This document shows, in pieces, positions 53,570 to 64,000 of a stretch of 64,000 nt of DNA. Position 1 is the first letter of the stretch; each line of letters opens with the position of its first letter. The position numbers and the translations under genes were made by a program. The notes beneath the pieces were generated by a model. The model did not search any database and was not told where the DNA came from. It saw only the letters and a program-made list of their open reading frames with translations. This DNA is from Macrothele yani (taxonomy: Eukaryota; Arthropoda; Arachnida; Araneae; Macrothelidae): contig CM077022.1 in NCBI GenBank assembly GCA_039090855.1, positions 75,602,971 through 75,666,970 on the forward strand, written 5' to 3'.

Positions 53570-54170
53570 TCCAATGCCTAAATAGCACTTTCTCCCTTAT
53601 GTTGCTTCAATTCTCAAAAAGATATTTGTTTTTAATTATTAATGCAGGGCTGACAGGAGTTTGTTTCTAAGTCTGATCCTATATCCATGTTTGCTAAGGT
53701 CATAGTGTTTTGTTCATGTTTGTGTGACACTTTTGCTTTCAAATTTCCAGTGTTCTTTGAATGGTTTTTTTCCTACTCATTATGAATATTGATGTTCTGC
53801 TGGGCAGCAATGCCACACCTGACAGCAACAAGAGCTTCTGTGAATATGAGAAGTTGAGTCAAAATTAAGCTTTAGTATAAATAAAATTGAGATGCCAGCA
53901 AGTTCTCTATGACATTGGCCATACACACAAAACTTCAACTCACTGGATTTTGTTCCAGAATCCTTAGGTGGAACCATACCCGTGCACTGGTTCCCATGGT
54001 GATATATTTTTTATGATTTTCAAGACTCAGAGAAATCTATTGAAGGACCTGAGTGTGAGATATGGTGGGCCTACCATACTTGAAAAGGCTGGTCCACCAT
54101 GGAAGTAGCCTGAAAATAGTAAATTGTGTACGAGAAAGAGATCTCTTTGGCAGAGTTATTGTAAAGATGG
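53570..54170. other. ex intron 5 spacer
   Basis: No feature recognised; the - strand frame at 53780-53977 has no domain. Confidence 0.4.
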
Positions 54171-54179
54171 TGTATGAAT

Positions 54180-55044
54180 ACTAGAGGAATGAGTGGAAAG
54201 ATGAATGAGATGATTGAAGAAATGAGTAGGTATGTATCGGATGTGCTGCAAGTGAAATTAAAAAGAAGAAAAAAAATGGAATAGAAGAGAATGGAATGGT
54301 GAGTGTTAGATAATGAAAGAGGACAAGCTGGTATAGGTTTGATTTTAAGTGAAGAGGTGAAGATCAACTATATTCACTATAGTTGCATACGTGGGAGAAT
54401 TCTTTGGTTGCATTTGAAAGTGAAATTTCAGAGAATAGTAATTGTAGTAGTGTGTGCTCCTTGTGATTCTGAACCTTCTGATTAGAGGGATGATTTCTGG
54501 AATGAGCTAAAAGTTGTTTTAAGCTTTGGTGCTAAAGAGAAAGTTAACCATCCAGGGGATTTCAATGCTCAAGTAGGTGTTCAGAATGAGATATGGGACA
54601 ATCTTCTAAATAAGTTTAATGATCCTGGCGTGAATCACATAATGGTGGATGATTAATTGAAGTTTGAATTGACAATGGGTTGGGTATATCTAATATGTTT
54701 TTCAACCACATGTATATGTGTATGTGGGAGAATCATACTTTGGCAGAAGTGTAATCAATTTTGTTGTTTGTGATCTGTGCCTGAAAGGTTTAATTGTTGA
54801 CACTCATGTGATGACAGGTGCATATATGACAATTATCTCTTAGTGTCACAAGTGAAACTGAAATGCTTTTAAAGGTCTAAAGGTTTCCTGAAGAACATTG
54901 CCATTACTCTTAAGGGTTTACTGAAACACTGAATCGGTTGAATGCATGTGAGAAGGATGTAGAAAAAGAATGGACATGTTTCAAGAATTGTGTTGTTATT
55001 GTCATTTAAGAGGGTTTATGGTATCAGAGAACAGTGAATAGAAC
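54180..55044 (+). pseudogene. LINE endonuclease (APE) remnant
   Basis: It reads 'SGKMNEMIEEMSRYVSDVL', 'ERGQAGIGLILSEEVKINYI', 'ILWLHLKVKFQRIVIVVVCA' with 'PCDSEPSD', and then 'HPGDFNAQVGVQNEIW' (the GDFNA motif of APE endonucleases). Further on are a decayed 'INFVV' core and the start of a linker. Stops and frameshifts are throughout. It belongs to a family distinct from the intact RTE. The linker resumes after the element at 55045-56191 ('TKGDT.WNTD'). Confidence 0.8.
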
Positions 55045-56191
55045 CAGGGCTGTAACTAGGTCTCAGTCATAACTAGGAGGGACTGAAGATTCATGGGGCG
55101 GGGGGGCTTCGTGTTCAACAACAAACTATATTCATCTATGAATACAGATGCAAGTTTTGCTTTGTATATTTGTTCCTTTTTAAATTTATTTCACTAGCAA
55201 ACAATTTCTTCATGCTAAAAAGTAAAAAATAAATAAATTCAAAATATGAAAACCCATGGGAGAGGGGGGGGAGAGAAGAAAACTGAACTCTCTTGAAATA
55301 TAAAAAATGAATTGCATTTGTAGAATTTGTTTGATGGTGGCTAAGTAGTAGGGTGATTATTTTGCTGGAGGAAAGATAACTTCCAACTAGCCTGAAAAAA
55401 ACATTTTTTAGTTTACTCTTCTGACTCCTTTCTGTGGATCAGTCATCGAAGAGATATTGATGCCAAATTTCAGCTCTTTCTTCTCCACCTTTAATCATGC
55501 ATCCTCCTCCTTGGTGCTCGGAGATAGCCTCTTCTTACTGCGGTCAACATTAAAACCTCCCTACCCCACTCAAAAACCGAAAGTCCTCAGATTCCAGCCA
55601 ATCAATACTCCTTTTCCCACACATATGCCGCAAAACCACTCCTACTGACGTAAAACAACGAACAGGAAGAAGTTAAAAGCTTTCTCTTTCTCTTGCACAA
55701 AGATTTCTCTTCAGCTCTGTTTTACATCGCCTACGGAGATATATTTAGCTAAAAAGTTCACATGTCAATAATGTTCTTTTACATTTTACATTTCTCAAAA
55801 AAAAAAAAAAAAAAAAAAGTATTTCTCTGTTTCCTGACCCTTAGCAGCAACAAGTCTGGTTGGTACCAATGAGGCAGAGAATCATTGGTTCAGCAGTTCC
55901 TACTGATTCACTTTGATAAGTGAATCAGTAGGAACTTTGAGTTATCCATCATCCGTGCTGAGTTATCCATCATCCGTGCTGTATCATTTCAATTTTGCTT
56001 TTTATTTCAACTTGCAGTACACGAATAAATAAGCTAAAGTATTTGTTATTATAACTAAATACAAAGAAAATTTTCATAAGCCACCAAAATTAAAAGTTCA
56101 GAGATATTTTACATTGTCCATTTTCCAGGGAGGCTTACTTGCCTTGCAGCGAGGCCAAGCCCCCTCTAACCCCCTGCTAGCTACAACCCTA
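55045..56191. mobile_element. hAT-like element in a LINE remnant
   Basis: Ends CAGGGCTGTAACTAGG (55045) and the complement of CTAGCTACAACCCTA (ending 56191). Flanks AATAGAAC (55037-55044) and GGTGGAAC (56192-56199) are plausible diverged 8-bp duplications. LINE sequence on both sides is collinear once the element is removed. The interior is G-rich near both ends, with a poly-A at 55797-55818 and a short foldback ('CAGTAGGAACT') at 55895-55940. No transposase recognised. Confidence 0.65.
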
Positions 56192-56199
56192 GGTGGAAC

Positions 56200-56464
56200 T
56201 AAAGGGGATACTTAGTGGAACACAGATTAAAGAAGGTGAAGGATGCATAACTGGGGAGGTTGTATGTTATTGAGGCTGAATATCACTGTAAAAAAGCATG
56301 AAGTGGTAAAGCTGATTCATGAGAGTAAGGCAAAAAGAAAAATATAATAGGAACAATAAGGTGCACAAGGCAAGAACAAGCTAACCAATTTTTTGTGTTA
56401 CAGATGCCGATTGAAAAGTATCTGTTTGTTGGTAAGACAGGTTTTGCTTTCTTTTCATGCTTTT
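56200..56464 (+). other. LINE linker remnant
   Basis: Continuation of the 54180 LINE after the hAT-like element, strongly decayed ('STEQIKEGEG'-like frames); unassigned after about 56330. Confidence 0.45.
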
Positions 56465-56550
56465 TTCAGTTGTCTGCAGCCTTTGTATCCATAAGTAAGA
56501 ACTGGAAGGTTGTGTTGATTAAACTTTTCTTTTATGACATAATGGTAAAT
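56465..56550 (-). mobile_element. RTE scrap
   Basis: On the - strand it matches the codons for 'MPLCLKRKVFDQ' and 'IQRLQTT' of the intact RTE with a short internal deletion. Confidence 0.7.
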
Positions 56551-56740
56551 TCAGGGTTCCCACGCAACCGGGAAAACCGGGAATTCTCAGGGAATTTGAA
56601 AATTGTTCCAAAAATCAGGGAAAACCGGGAATTCTCAGGGAATTTGAAAATTGTTCCAAAAATCAGGGAAAACTCAGGGAAAATTGTGTTTTTTTGTAAA
56701 GATCAGGGAATTTTTATCAGGGAACTATAAAGGCAGGGAA
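56551..56740. repeat. hAT-type terminus with 62-bp tandem duplication
   Basis: Begins CAGGGTTCCCACGCAACCGG, a common hAT-type end, followed by two copies of a 62-bp unit ('GGGAAAACCGGGAATTCTCA'...'GTTCCAAAAATCA') and 'AGGGAA'-rich sequence. The opposite end was not found. Confidence 0.6.
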
Positions 56741-58910
56741 TTTTTTTATTTTGCCAGAAAAATATTTTGTTTCAGACTTTTGTAAAATATATTTCTGTAT
56801 TGCTAAGTTTTAAAATAATTCCGAGTTGTTTCATCCTTCTAGGCAACTCCGTAACCCACCCACCGATTAAAGTGCAGCTGTGCAGGGGAGTGCGTCTCTT
56901 TGAGGGTTTCCCCGTCTCCAGATGATCTAAACTACAACCGAACAAACATACACGTCAAAGCGTGAAAGAAAGCCATTAATCACACACCCATTTCGCAGGC
57001 TCTTATCTGCTGGCGTTCGCGAAGAGAGCCAGTCATTTGTTCCTGAGTAGGTGCCCCGGTTCTCTGAGTAGACTGGGGAAAAAATTATGAAGAAGCTATT
57101 TCCTCATTTTTTTAAATAACCGACTGAAATTTTTACAGTGGGCAAGATATATGAAAATAACGTTCCATTTTAAATTTCGCCGAAATTCATTGGAAACTTT
57201 AGAAGTTGAGCTTCCCCCCCCCTTGCATGTTCTACTTGTCTTTTATCAAACCGTACAAAAACAGTTTATTTTGCCGGATGTTGGTCATCCTAATAAATCC
57301 CCCCTCCCCTTCAACAGCAGTGTGGATGAATGTTGCAAATTGAGGGCACCTAATTTATTTTGAAAAAGGTTCGTATCACTTACGAACTAAAGCTTCGCTT
57401 TCGTAATTCTGTAGCAGAATTGGTATAGTTGGAAAAGTATGTACCTTCAAATGTTAGAACAGGGAAAATATTATGAAATAGGAAGATCCTTCAAAGAGGG
57501 GGAAAGATTTATTTTTTTCATAGTACTTACTAGTATTTTGACAAAAAATATATGAAAAATACCATGCAATGAAGCTGGTACTATTGCATACCTACCATAT
57601 TTCCCAGATTTCACGGCCGTTTTCTAGATTCGTTGTCTTCCGGTTTTACGGCCGGAAAGAGATTTTTTTTTATTCTGTCATATTTCTATTTCATAATGCA
57701 TGAAGAAATTTATTTATAGCTATTTTAAGACTATATTCCAATTACTGCAAGAGCTGGCTGGTTGCGAAAAATAGGGTAGTCCGACGCCCGGAACCATAGA
57801 TTTTCACATCTGGGTCATTCCACGCAAAATCGTCAGATATTGAAATAATTTTCCACCAACACATCTCCGATTCGTGCGATTTTTTTTTTTCTTTTTACGG
57901 GTAGCTGCCTCCAAGTTATAAAAAAAAAAAACCTGAAAGTTTCAATTTTTTTTTGTTTCTGATAGATTAGAAGATATTATTTTTTAAATTTTTGTGCATA
58001 GTAGAACCGTTTTCCGTAAAAACGCAAATATCTCCGTTATTTAGAATAAGAAATATAAAATTCATCATTCTCTCGTAATTTTTCCCAAGGTTTTAGCTTA
58101 TACATAGGAAAAAAAAAATAATAATAATTTGCGAGAACAAAAGTTAGACGGGGTAGAAATTTTCTTGTAATCGTAGATTCTTCTTCTTGCGTTGCTGCAC
58201 CTCACAAGATTTGCATAAATTATTAATTTCACATCTTTACCCTCACATTGCCGAAAAAAAAAAAAAAAATCTACCTAGTTACTACTGATGAAAATCTTTG
58301 CCGTGCGTGCTCTATTGGTTTCAGGTTTGTCAGTGCAGGCGCTAAAGCCTCTGTCTCCGTTTTGGATGACCTTATTTGTGGGGAGTTACTGCAAATGACC
58401 TGAGTGGGCCCCAGACCTTTCTCGCACTTTGCCTGATCAACATCGCACAAATGTATTGCCCTTCGTAAAGATATTGTTAAGTATAAACATGCCACTCGCC
58501 GCAGGATGATAAATTATGTTGACAAAAAAGTGTTAGGAGGATTTTATGAGCACACATGCACACAAAACTTCCTCTAATTGTTTCCCGTACAAGTAATTTG
58601 ACGTAGCGTGGAAATGAACTGTGACCTGCGAGAAAAGTTCAGTACTAATGTTTGCGTCACAAACGTAGCCAATCAATTTTAAGACTTCCGGATTTTGGAA
58701 GTACTAATATGAATTGTAGCCTCTCAGGCAAAATGGTATTCCGTATTAACTGTTAGTTTTCCCCACTTGTTGCTTCCATTATTTTTTCTTTATCCCTGGG
58801 TTTAATTTTTTTTTTGCCGTTATGGCATTAGGATCGCTGTGTGCCAGCTTATTGGTTATGAAATTTAACAGCACAATGTCTAAATATCCTATGCTGCGGT
58901 ATTTAGAAGC
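56741..58910. other. ex intron 5, unassigned sequence
   Basis: Non-coding, with several A/T homopolymers (for example 57879-57890, 58254-58269). 'CACGGCCG'/'TTACGGCCGG' near 57614 and 57646 is a short repeated motif. No gene or element could be assigned. Confidence 0.4.
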
Positions 58911-59730
58911 AAATAGCAGAGGTGCCAACTATTACGAATTGTCCGTAATTATTACGGTTTCGACTGTCAGATTACGGAATTACGGGCAGGTTGGAAGAAT
59001 TACGGAATTCAGTGTGTTTTGGAGAATCTCAATTTTGTATCCTTTTTTGTTAAACCCTTTTAGTGCGACGCTGCCGATTTCTCGGCCTTCGATTTTGATC
59101 CGCATATTTTCCGAATCAGACAGCGGATTTCGGTGTCTCAATGATCATATCATTTATCAATCATATCGTTTTGAAATGGAATGTCCATGAATCATATCGT
59201 CAAACAGCGATATTATCGGAAGAATGGTACCGTAATTTTCGTCGTATAATCCGCGGATTATCTGCTAAAAAAGTTAAAATTATAGGTTTGCGGATTATAC
59301 ACCGATGCGGTTAACACGCCGATTTAAAAAAAAAATATATATATATATATATATAAGACCTTCCGATTTAAAAAAATCTGCAGCATGATTGTGCAGGGAA
59401 AGGTGTAATAATTGGAAAAGGAACTCCCTCGGAAGAATTTTCCTCAGTTCAGGAGTTTGTACGGAGCGGGGAGGAGGGGGAGGAATGTCGTAATGAAAGA
59501 TCGGGATAGTTGTGGGGAGGGACAACAGGGGTCATTTTGTTATCGTTGAGGAGAGCTCTGACTGTCGTGCCGGCTCTGTTTTTTGGCAAAAAGCCAAAGA
59601 AGTACGCACAGCGCTTGCTGCACGAAGCTATGAGTTTCTTCTTTCGGATTTCATGTGCGCGACCTTGTATCTAGTTTGCTTTCGTTGTTTTGGCGAACGT
59701 CGCTGCTGCTGTTTTCCTTCATTGCTAATC

Positions 59731-59895
59731 ATGATGTCTCTGAAAAGGAAACGTTTCAGTTACACTGCCGAATTTAAACTTGAAGTGGTGGACAGAATTG
59801 AGGATATGATCATGTCACTGCGCGATAGTTTTGAGGTCAGAACACAATCGTGCAGCAACATACGGAAAGCCTCTGTGTCGCGATCTAAAACGTAA
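59731..59895 (+). pseudogene. Pogo/Tigger transposase N-terminus (CENP-B-like HTH)
   Basis: MMSLKRKRFSYTAEFKLEVV opens the CENP-B/pogo-type helix-turn-helix that binds the element's ends. The following 'RIEDMIMSLRDSFEV' is a decayed second helix. The frame stops at 59895, the DDE core is absent, and 'CTTATACGCGAGTACATGCG' near 60003 is subterminal repeat rather than coding. Confidence 0.7.
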
Positions 59896-60439
59896 ACAAA
59901 TCCGTTGGTAAATTCCGCGGGAGAATTCACTTAAGTTTTTTTATTGGCCCACGTATAAGACGATCTCTCAACTCTGAAAGCAGGAATTCCTCCAAAAACT
60001 TTCGACTTATACGCGAGTACATGCGGTATTTCTACGACTTGTTCTGTATCAGCCTTTCGTCGTTGGCAATGTAATGCAATACTCTGGAGCTACATCGGCG
60101 TGATCTATGGATGCCACACCCTTTATCTGTTCGAAGATAAAAATATAAAACAGTAACCTTTAAAAATGAATTTCTTCATTTAATAAAATAGTTTTTTTTT
60201 TCTCTTCTTCGGACTCATGTGTTTCTGGAACGTGGAAAGAGCGACGTATTTATTTATTTACTGACGCCACGTATTTGGAGGATTTTCACCTTGGATCTCG
60301 CCCTTTGGAATTAACTGCTATAATATATATAGCCAGTGCCGTTTATACCCACCAGATAGAGACGTCTCAGTAGCTGAGCCCATCTTACGGATTGATTATG
60401 TCAGAAGCTGACTTAAAAATACACATAGCACCGTGGATT

Positions 60440-60580
60440 GTTGGCCACCGTGGTGTAAAGCTAACGCGCTCGGTTAGATATCGAGAGATCCGTGACTCAA
60501 TTTCCCGGCGGCGGCTGAAAACAATTTTTCGGTTGCTATGTGTTTCTGGAACGTGGAAAGAGCGATGTGTTTATGTGACC
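60440..60580 (+). mobile_element. Family-2-like SINE fragment
   Basis: tRNA-like head ('GGCCACCGTGGTGTAAAGCT' to 'CAATTTCCCGGCGGCGGC') and the tail 'TCTGGAACGTGGAAAGAGCG'. The same tail also occurs alone at 60219-60245. Diverged from the copies at 12 and 17.5 kb. Confidence 0.6.
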
Positions 60581-61209
60581 GACTTTTCTGTCGGAAATTC
60601 CACTTCTGATTCAACATCTATGATGTGCGGATTATACGGCGATTTTTCCCCTAAATGTCACAGTCTGCGGATTATACGAAGGATTTTTTTTATGTGAATT
60701 TTGCGGTCTGCGGATAATACGACGAAAATTACGGGTAATATGCCGTAAGTGTCATCGTAAAAGAGTTTGCGCTTGCTATCGGTTCCCCACGCAATTTCTC
60801 CGTGTGACAGGAGAAAGGTTACTTTAGCCAAAACGTTTCCTGCCGCAGTTGAGGCAGGGCTGTTCACTTGGTACTGTCGGAAATTACTTTTTCGAGCCCC
60901 GTTCGAAGTGCAATAACGATCAACTCGTCGCAACGCGTGGTCCCGCGATGACGGATGTTTATATTTCTTGCGGACTTTCGCCGCGCGGGAGAACGAAGTG
61001 CGGTGTTTTATTACTAGAAGCTCTTCACATTATTAATTTCTTTTTCCTAAACAAAAAGACACAATCGCAAAACTCCGTGAATTACGAATCCCCCTCTTTT
61101 TCCAAACTCGTGTTAGCTGAGGATGGCTTTATTGACAGCTTGTTCCTCAGACTAGCTAGCAGACGTGCTTTTTCCTACTGCGTGAAATTTTTTTCTAAGG
61201 TTATTTAAA

Positions 61210-61650
61210 ATGGCTTGTAGTGAGAGTGAAAGTTTGCCAAGTGATGGTGATGATTTTGAATCATCTGAGAGTGATATTGGCCAAGCAACATCAAGCCAGA
61301 AAACTAGCCACAGTGCCACGCACACCATATCTTCTTCAGAAGGTGAAGATCTTCATAGTGAATCTTCAGATCATGAAAGTTCTGAAAGTGAATGGGAGGA
61401 TGTAATAGAGGGAAGTGATGAACAACCTCAGCATCCTTTTGATTGTCATGAAATGCAGGGGCCCAAACATGCTCCTGCAACTGATGTGGCACCTATTGCA
61501 TATTTTTACTTGTTTTTTACCAATTTCATCCTTGGAATTATCGTTTCTGAAACAAATAAATATGCAAAGAGGTTTCTCCAGGAACATCCAAATCTTTCTC
61601 CCAAATCTTGAGCAAGGAAATGGAAAATGCTGAAATAAAGGTTTCCTTGC
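61210..61650 (+). pseudogene. piggyBac-like transposase N-terminal fragment
   Basis: The first 75 residues from ATG 61210 are Ser/Asp/Glu-rich (ESESLPSDGDDFESSESDIG), as in many piggyBac transposases. 'PIAYFYLFFTNFILGIIVSE' with 'TNKYAKRFLQEHPNLSPKS' then matches the family start (..FFxDELxxLIVxETNRYA..). A TGA at 61609 is followed in frame by 'ARKWK', the expected continuation of the R-A-R-x-W segment. The catalytic Asp region is absent. It lies between the pogo insertion and the hAT remains. Confidence 0.75.
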
Positions 61651-61808
61651 GTGCATTCTAATATGAGAGTAATCAGTAGCCCATGTAGGACGAGATGAGA
61701 TGATTGCCGAAGGCATATTCAGTCAAAACAAACACCAGGATTGTGTAAAATTAAAGACTCTATCAAAGCCTTTGGATAATTTTTTTGCAAAAAAGAATTG
61801 AAAATAGC

Positions 61809-62255
61809 GTGATAAACGCTGAATTGCTGTTTACTGCAATCGTTGTGGAGCATAACCTACCTATAGCAATCTGTGATCATGCTGGTCGCTTCTTTCATGC
61901 TATGTTCCCAGACTCTGATATTGATGAAGCTGGATATCCTTGAGCAGATGTGGCATGGAATGAAATATCTAAGATGAAGGATTCCTCTTGTCTTCCCAAG
62001 TATTCTGCATTGCCTAAACTAATGTTGGCAATATTGACTATCCCTCACAGCAATTCCTCTACGTAGAGAATATTTAGTATAGTAAGGAAAAACCTCGCAT
62101 ACTTCTGCCCAATAATGAGCACCAAAACATTAAGTGCCCTTCTTATACAGAAAAGTAAAGCATTTTCCTCAGGTGAGCTGTGTTATAAAAAGTTTTCTGA
62201 AAAAGAATATACCACTGCAAAACAAGCAGCAAGGGAGTTTTTATGTCAGCAATGA
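61809..62255 (+). pseudogene. hAT transposase remnant (core joined to dimerisation domain)
   Basis: One frame with two stops reads 'INAELLFTAIVVEHNLPIAI' with 'CDHAGRFFHAMFPDSDIDE', a TGA, then 'EISKMKDSSCLPKYSALPKL', 'MLAILTIPHSNSST', a TAG (Glu in relatives), 'RIFSIVRKNLAYF', 'MSTKTLSALLIQKSKAFSSG' and 'YKKFSEKEYTTAKQ'. The second part is the hAT C-terminal dimerisation domain. The first is the start of the core. A large middle portion with the catalytic residues is missing, so the element is an internal deletion whose two halves still share a frame. Confidence 0.85.
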
Positions 62256-62584
62256 CATGAGGTAAGTACAATATTGATAATTTAATTTCATATTTTTTGT
62301 GAGGATAGTGTAAACATATAAAGTTATTACACATTTCACGCATTAATATCTCATGAAATACCCATTCCACGCGTTAGCGATGAGGCTTCGTATGGTGATT
62401 ACCGATAGGCACCTCATACAAGTATTACAGGTTACACAGTAATACTATAATATTGTCCTTAACTTTGAAAAAAAAATGGCGTGTTACTTATTGAAAGTTT
62501 GTGTTCGATTACTGAAACATTACTGTAAAATCCCCTATTGATTACTGATGCGTTCTGCTAGAGGTTGGCCCCTCTGAAATAGCA

Positions 62585-63240
62585 TAGATTCGATGTTCTC
62601 ATTGCCAAGTGCAAGAACTAACGTTAGCTAAAATAATTACAATTTTGATTTTTAAATGTCAGCAGTATTTTCCCTGATTGCTAGAAATTGTTGGGATGGT
62701 ACTGGCACACGTTTTCCTCAGACGCAGAAATGCTGTCACGATTTCTGTTCTCTCTCTCTTCTTTTTTTTATTTTTTAATAACTGTTTTACTTTGCTTTGT
62801 CTTTAAAGATTCTAAGTAAATTCCAATAGAAAATACAAATTGGTAGATCGATTTGATAGAACCGCTCTAACAAAATGTTAAGAGACTCTGTCAGACACTC
62901 ACCATTTTATCATTCCCATTAGACTTCAATTTCAGCAAACGTTTCTGTGTTGTTTAATATTTATGTAAAATAAGCACTTAAAGGATTTAAAGCTTCAGCA
63001 TTGTATCATTTAAGGGCAATTTATTCTCTTCAGTCACAATTCTCCCAGCTTGCATTTTTAAACCTAACTGGAACTCTAAATGTTGTGAGTCGTTTAAAAT
63101 GTTATTTATATACTTGTGTGCACTTAAAATATAGATAAATCAGTTGTATAATTTCACCTAATCGATTGAAATATTTCATTATCTGAAGAATTTAAATTAA
63201 GTCTTTGTTCAAATATTCTTTAAAACATGTAAATACATGG
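62585..63240. other. ex intron 5, no gene
   Basis: AT-rich; CT-rich patch near 62750. No feature recognised. Confidence 0.45.
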
Positions 63241-63243
63241 TTT

Positions 63244-63460
63244 GCCACCTCGGTGGTGCAGTGGTCTAAGCTCTGGCTTCTGACTATTCGTCCAAGTGAG
63301 CCTGGATTCAAGTCCCAGATGAGGTATGAGTTTCTCTTACGGCACTGGCTCTCCTTCTTTGTGAAGCCAATGGTCCTAAATTAGGGATGGGCGGATGACT
63401 GTTTATAGCCCAACAAGTTGCTCATGGTGGTTGTTAAACCTGAAACAAAAAAAAAATAAG
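63244..63460 (+). mobile_element. tRNA-derived SINE (family 1)
   Basis: Head 'CACCTCGGTGGTGCAGTGGT', body 'TTACGGCACTGGCTCTCC' and 'GTTGCTCATGGTGGTTGTTA', then poly-A. Flanks ACATGGTTT (63235) and ACATGATTT (63461) are a likely target duplication with one change. Confidence 0.88.
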
Positions 63461-64000
63461 ACATGATTTTGTTAAATATTATGTAAAATTTATGTTAAAT
63501 ACACTAACTTTTGTAACTATAAAGTAATTTGGGAAAATGAAAATTATTTATCCTTTATATTCCATATTTTCTGTTTATCTTTATGGACTGTATAATCGGG
63601 ACATTCATTATGTGGTGTCTTTTTAATTCTTCCTCATATGTGAGATGAACATAACATTATCAGTATTAATTTCAGGTAAGCAATTATTTGCAATTACAGC
63701 TTGTCTAGAATTTGATAAATCTTGCTTTCAATACATTACATTATTCCTTAATTCTCTAAAAATTATCAAAACTGAATTTAAAAAATTGCCTGTTGACATT
63801 ACGGTTCTATTCGATTTCTGCAGATAGTTTGCTTCATATTTTGTAACATGGAACAACTAGGCACAGTGGCCTGGTACACTTTTGCTTGGAGAAACACATC
63901 ACAAGAGAACCACTTAAACAATGGATCAAAGCCCTTTGTTGGTTGATTCTCTTTCGACATTTCTCTGAGCAGGAGCCCATTCGATTATTAAGCTTATCTA
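63461..64000. other. ex intron 5, window end
   Basis: No exon or element recognised. The 60-codon frame at 63645 has no FERM similarity. Confidence 0.4.

Larger units (their letters stand above)
59230..60735 (+). mobile_element. Pogo/Tigger-type element
   Basis: TIRs CCGTAATTTTCGTCGTATAA (59230) and the complement ending 60735, with TA at 59228-59229 and 60736-60737. Subterminal 'GCGGATTATAC' repeats occur at both ends (59251, 59291, 60626, 60664, 60707). Only the N-terminus of a transposase is left. SINE-like debris has inserted at about 60225-60580. Confidence 0.8.
58917..62576 (+). mobile_element. hAT transposon remnant with nested elements
   Basis: Ends CAGAGGTGCCAAC (58917) and the complement of GTTGGCCCCTCTG (62564-62576), 12 of 13 bases matching. 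AAATAGCA occurs at 58911-58918, sharing CA with the element end, and at 62577-62584. This is an 8-bp duplication if one CA was lost on the left. Inside are a pogo element (59230-60735), a piggyBac ORF fragment (61210-61650) and the hAT transposase remains (61809-62255). Confidence 0.78.

Noticed and set aside
61366..61716. 116-codon - strand ORF
   Set aside because: Antisense to the piggyBac-like fragment; no known motif.
1..64000. CRISPR arrays, bacterial operons, integrated virus genes
   Set aside because: No spaced direct-repeat arrays, no tightly packed ORFs, and no capsid, envelope or gag-type frames seen; all large frames are transposon-derived.

Overview
This is an AT-rich eukaryotic (metazoan) window dominated by transposable elements. 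The only host gene I can support is the 5' coding part of a FERM-domain gene of the Expanded/FRMD6 family (Hippo pathway), on the + strand. Five exons (22690-22803, 31770-31860, 38191-38270, 38361-38440, 50656-50842) join in frame with consistent phases and canonical splice sites. They encode 184 residues: all of FERM lobe F1 and the start of lobe F2. Three of the internal introns are 6-12 kb and packed with transposons, and the last exon seen ends with an open donor, so the gene continues past base 64000. The closeness to arthropod Expanded, together with Tc1/mariner, RTE, Penelope, Helitron, hAT, pogo and piggyBac remnants and tRNA-derived SINEs, suggests an arthropod with large TE-rich introns, perhaps a chelicerate. 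The species cannot be fixed from sequence alone.

Layout. 1-22.6 kb, upstream of the gene: a 4.3-kb terminal-inverted-repeat element with an 8-bp target duplication (536-4881), carrying a nearly intact Tc1 and a TTAA-type MITE; a mosaic of Tc1 and mariner (6.2-8.05 kb); another Tc1 (8.06-9.15 kb); RTE LINE fragments; two composite tRNA-SINE units; several foldback MITEs; and a Tc1 (18.9-22.2 kb) broken up by later insertions. 22.7-31.8 kb, intron 1: SINE, Tc1, Tigger/pogo remnant, a 1.17-kb near-palindrome made from LINE 3' ends, a Tc1 split by a hAT-like element, and an internally deleted Tc1/IS630-type element. 31.9-38.2 kb, intron 2: a Tc1 nested inside another Tc1, and a long inverted repeat. 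38.4-50.7 kb, intron 4: SINE, LINE scraps, Tc1, a hAT-like MITE, a decayed RTE copy with a Penelope-like element inserted in it (14-bp target duplication), and a full-length RTE retrotransposon with an intact 986-codon ORF. 50.8-64 kb, intron 5: an 8-bp-TSD element carrying a minisatellite, a Helitron Rep remnant, a LINE endonuclease remnant split by a hAT-like element, and a hAT element carrying pogo and piggyBac pieces.

How it fits together. The intact RTE ORF (47451-50411) is the only autonomous-looking transposase or retrotransposase here; close copies at 10.4 kb and 43.6-46.6 kb show the family has amplified. All other transposases carry stops, frameshifts or deletions. Target duplications and nesting give local insertion orders in many places. 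No rRNA, CRISPR, operon or free-standing tRNA gene was seen. tRNA-like promoters occur only as SINE heads. Positions of degraded elements without a stated target duplication are approximate.
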